From assembly GCA_016201085.1 (NCBI GenBank), contig JACQDO010000210.1, positions 1-6,934 of the forward strand: a stretch of DNA of 6,934 nt. The letters run 5' to 3'. The notes under the pieces are model-generated. The model made no database searches, was not told the origin of the DNA, and worked only from the letters and a program-made list of their open reading frames with translations. The DNA is from Hyphomicrobiales bacterium (GTDB lineage: Bacteria; Pseudomonadota; Alphaproteobacteria; Rhizobiales; Xanthobacteraceae). Positions 5,796-6,934 of this stretch are shown piece after piece. How positions within the stretch are numbered: the first letter of the stretch is position 1; each line of letters starts with the position of its first letter. The translations under genes and the position numbers were made by a program.

Positions 5796-6548
5796 ATGAC
5801 GGCTCCGACGCTCGCCGGCCTGAAGGTCAAGCTGTTCACCGACGGCGCCGACAAGGCGCAGATCGTGGAGATGGCCAAGCAATCCTGGATCGCCGGCTTT
5901 ACCACCAACCCATCGCTGCTGAAAAAGGCCGGAGTGAGCGATTACGCGGCTTATGCGCGCGATCTGGTGGCCGCCGTGCCCGACCGGCATATCTCGTTCG
6001 AGGTGTTTTCCGACGATATCCCGGAAATGGTGGCGCAGGCGCGCGTCATTACCGCCTGGGGCGAGAACGTCTACGTCAAGCTGCCGGTGACCAATACGCG
6101 CGGCGAGCCGCTGTTCGAGGCGGTGCGCTCGCTCAGCCATGACGGCACCAAGATCAACATGACCGCGATCTTCACCTCCGAGCAGGTCGAGAAGGCGGTC
6201 GCTGCGCTCGACGGCGGCGCGCCCGCCTGCGTGTCGGTGTTCGCCGGCCGCCTGGCGGATTTCGGCATCGACTACCGGCCGATCGTGCAGGACGCCGTGG
6301 CGCGCGCGCGCAAGACGCGCAATATCGAGATCATCTGGGCCTCGACGCGCGAGGTGTTCAACGTGATCGAGGCCCACGACATCGGCTGCCACATCATCAC
6401 CGCGCCCGCCGACGTGCTGAAGAAGCTGCCAAGCCTCGGCACCAAGTCGGGGGCCGAACTCTCGCTCGGCGCCGTGAAATCCTTCCGTGAGGATGCCATC
6501 GCCGCCGGCCTCAAGCTGGCGCTTCCAGCCGCGCGCGCGGCCGAATAG
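5796..6548 (+). CDS. Transaldolase-family protein (small TalC/FSA-like Schiff-base aldolase)
   Basis: The 250-residue product is a class I aldolase of the transaldolase family, which moves three-carbon units through a lysine Schiff base. Active-site residues are intact: Asp16 in LFTDGAD, TTNPS with Asn38, and the Schiff-base Lys95 in VYVKLPVT. Each lies exactly 10 positions after its counterpart in E. coli fructose-6-phosphate aldolase (Asp6, Asn28, Lys85). FSA's Gln59 corresponds to Glu69 here (SFEVFSDD), the acid normally found in true transaldolases, so transfer rather than free aldol cleavage is likely. SVFAGRLADFGID supplies the phosphate-binding Arg. It is about 30 residues longer than FSA, mostly at the ends and in insertions. 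Start 5796 is preferred for its ribosome site; ATG 5781 would add five residues. It follows gmd by 86 bp. Its place among nucleotide-sugar genes suggests a role in making a sugar precursor rather than in the pentose phosphate pathway; this is inference. Confidence 0.88.
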   Translation: MTAPTLAGLKVKLFTDGADKAQIVEMAKQSWIAGFTTNPSLLKKAGVSDYAAYARDLVAAVPDRHISFEVFSDDIPEMVAQARVITAWGENVYVKLPVTNTRGEPLFEAVRSLSHDGTKINMTAIFTSEQVEKAVAALDGGAPACVSVFAGRLADFGIDYRPIVQDAVARARKTRNIEIIWASTREVFNVIEAHDIGCHIITAPADVLKKLPSLGTKSGAELSLGAVKSFREDAIAAGLKLALPAARAAE

Positions 6549-6601
6549 CGGGGACATGGCAGCCCTGCGGCAGCGATTTTAAGCATGTTGATTTGCTTGT
6601 A

Positions 6602-6620
6602 ACGCTTTGAATCAAAACGT
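6602..6620. repeat. Imperfect 19-bp palindrome, possible regulator site
   Basis: ACGcTTTGAaTCAAAaCGT has arms of 9 bp around one central base, with a single mismatch. It lies in the AT-richer part of the gap, 87 bp before the next start codon. Confidence 0.35.
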
Positions 6621-6651
6621 GTTCACCTCGTTTTTGGGGGATGGTCGCCAG

Positions 6652-6667
6652 CCGCCTTGGAAGGTGG
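6652..6667 (+). other. Small RNA hairpin candidate in the leader of the oxidoreductase gene
   Basis: CCGCCT (6652-6657) pairs with AGGTGG (6662-6667), with one G-U pair and a TGGA loop. No T run follows, so it is not a terminator. It overlaps the ops-like octamer GGTGGTAG (6663-6670). Confidence 0.3.
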
Positions 6668-6706
6668 TAGGGGTGGCAGCAAGTTTGGGGCGGTGAGGCG
6701 TAAGTC

Positions 6707-6934
6707 ATGGCGGAAGCGAGCGCGGAGAAGACGTTGCGAGTCGGCGTCGTCGGTGTCGGCGTCATGGGCAGCAACCATGCTCGCGTGCTGGCCGGCTTGC
6801 CCGGCGTGGAACTGGCCGGCGTCGCCGATCCCGACCGCAAGCAGGCCGATTTTGTCGCCCGCACCCTGGGCTGCACCGCCGTCACCGATGCCGGCGATCT
6901 GCTCGATCTCGGCGTCGACGCCATCACCATCGCG
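6707..6934 (+). CDS. Gfo/Idh/MocA-family NAD(P)-dependent oxidoreductase, N-terminal part
   Basis: The 76 visible residues run off the right edge of the window without a stop. The protein begins MAEASAEKTLRVGVVGVGVM. It has the dinucleotide motif GVGVMG (Gly16/18/21), then HARVLAGLPGVELAGVADPD, ending the second strand with an acidic residue, and VDAITIA. This is the usual N-terminal Rossmann half of Gfo/Idh/MocA enzymes, which oxidise or reduce sugar hydroxyls. The ATG has a good ribosome site (GGTGAGG, 8 bases upstream). In a cluster with a TviB/WbpA-type dehydrogenase, a UDP-sugar 3-dehydrogenase (the step before a 3-amino sugar) is one plausible role, but the substrate-binding domain is not in the window. 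Confidence 0.85.
   Translation, partial: MAEASAEKTLRVGVVGVGVMGSNHARVLAGLPGVELAGVADPDRKQADFVARTLGCTAVTDAGDLLDLGVDAITIA

Larger units (their letters stand above)
6549..6706. other. Intergenic region with several regulatory-looking signals
   Basis: This 158-bp gap is clearly less GC-rich in its middle (about 6575-6640) than the genes around it. It holds an imperfect palindrome (6602-6620), a half-copy of the left operators (6621-6631), a T run and G run (6631-6640) and a small hairpin (6652-6667). No intrinsic terminator (GC hairpin plus T run) follows the transaldolase gene. No convincing -35/-10 pair was found, but the region is long enough for a separate promoter for the oxidoreductase gene. 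Confidence 0.45.

Noticed and set aside
5760..6557. 265-codon minus-strand open frame opposite the transaldolase-like gene
   Set aside because: It is a shadow of a gene with an intact active site and has no family resemblance of its own.
6562..6580. Terminator after the transaldolase-like gene (GCC/GGC stem followed by TTTT)
   Set aside because: The stem is only three base pairs, too weak for an intrinsic terminator.

Overview
The window looks like chromosomal DNA from a GC-rich proteobacterium, most likely an alphaproteobacterium. The reasons are strong GC bias at third codon positions, long antisense shadow frames, and proteins that read like alphaproteobacterial versions (for example the LpsL-type epimerase). 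I cannot name the genus. The window is a slice of an exopolysaccharide, capsule or O-antigen gene cluster together with its local regulators. No tRNA, rRNA, CRISPR array, insertion sequence or phage gene is visible.

Left part, minus strand (1-864): a two-gene regulatory unit. A winged-helix regulator (864 to 205) with a Rossmann-like second domain overlaps by 4 bases, as ATGA, the start of a NusG/RfaH-type elongation factor. Only the first 69 residues of that factor lie in the window (208 to 1). The 280-bp divergent region (865-1144) carries two nearly identical 15-bp palindromes, centred 22 bp apart. They lie over a plausible sigma-70 promoter of the regulator gene and are good candidates for its autoregulatory operator.

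Middle part, plus strand (1145-5709): four tightly packed sugar genes. They encode a GT4-type glycosyltransferase, a TviB/WbpA-type UDP-N-acetylglucosamine 6-dehydrogenase (TTG start, strong ribosome binding site), an LpsL/CapI-type UDP-uronate 4-epimerase (GTG start, 13-bp overlap) and GDP-mannose 4,6-dehydratase (gmd). Together they would supply a UDP-linked (N-acetylamino)uronic acid, its 4-epimer and GDP-4-keto-6-deoxymannose, plus one enzyme that transfers a sugar.

Right part (5710-6934): after 86 bp comes a small transaldolase-family protein whose catalytic residues are all present. After a 158-bp, relatively AT-rich intergenic region comes the start of a Gfo/Idh/MocA oxidoreductase that runs off the edge. 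This second gap holds a palindrome, a half-copy of the left operator and an ops-like octamer, so it may be a second control point.

The most interesting features are the regulatory design (a possible metabolite-sensing repressor translationally coupled to an RfaH-like antiterminator, facing the operon it may control) and the transaldolase homologue inside a nucleotide-sugar cluster. Function calls rest on motifs recognised by eye; no database search was run.
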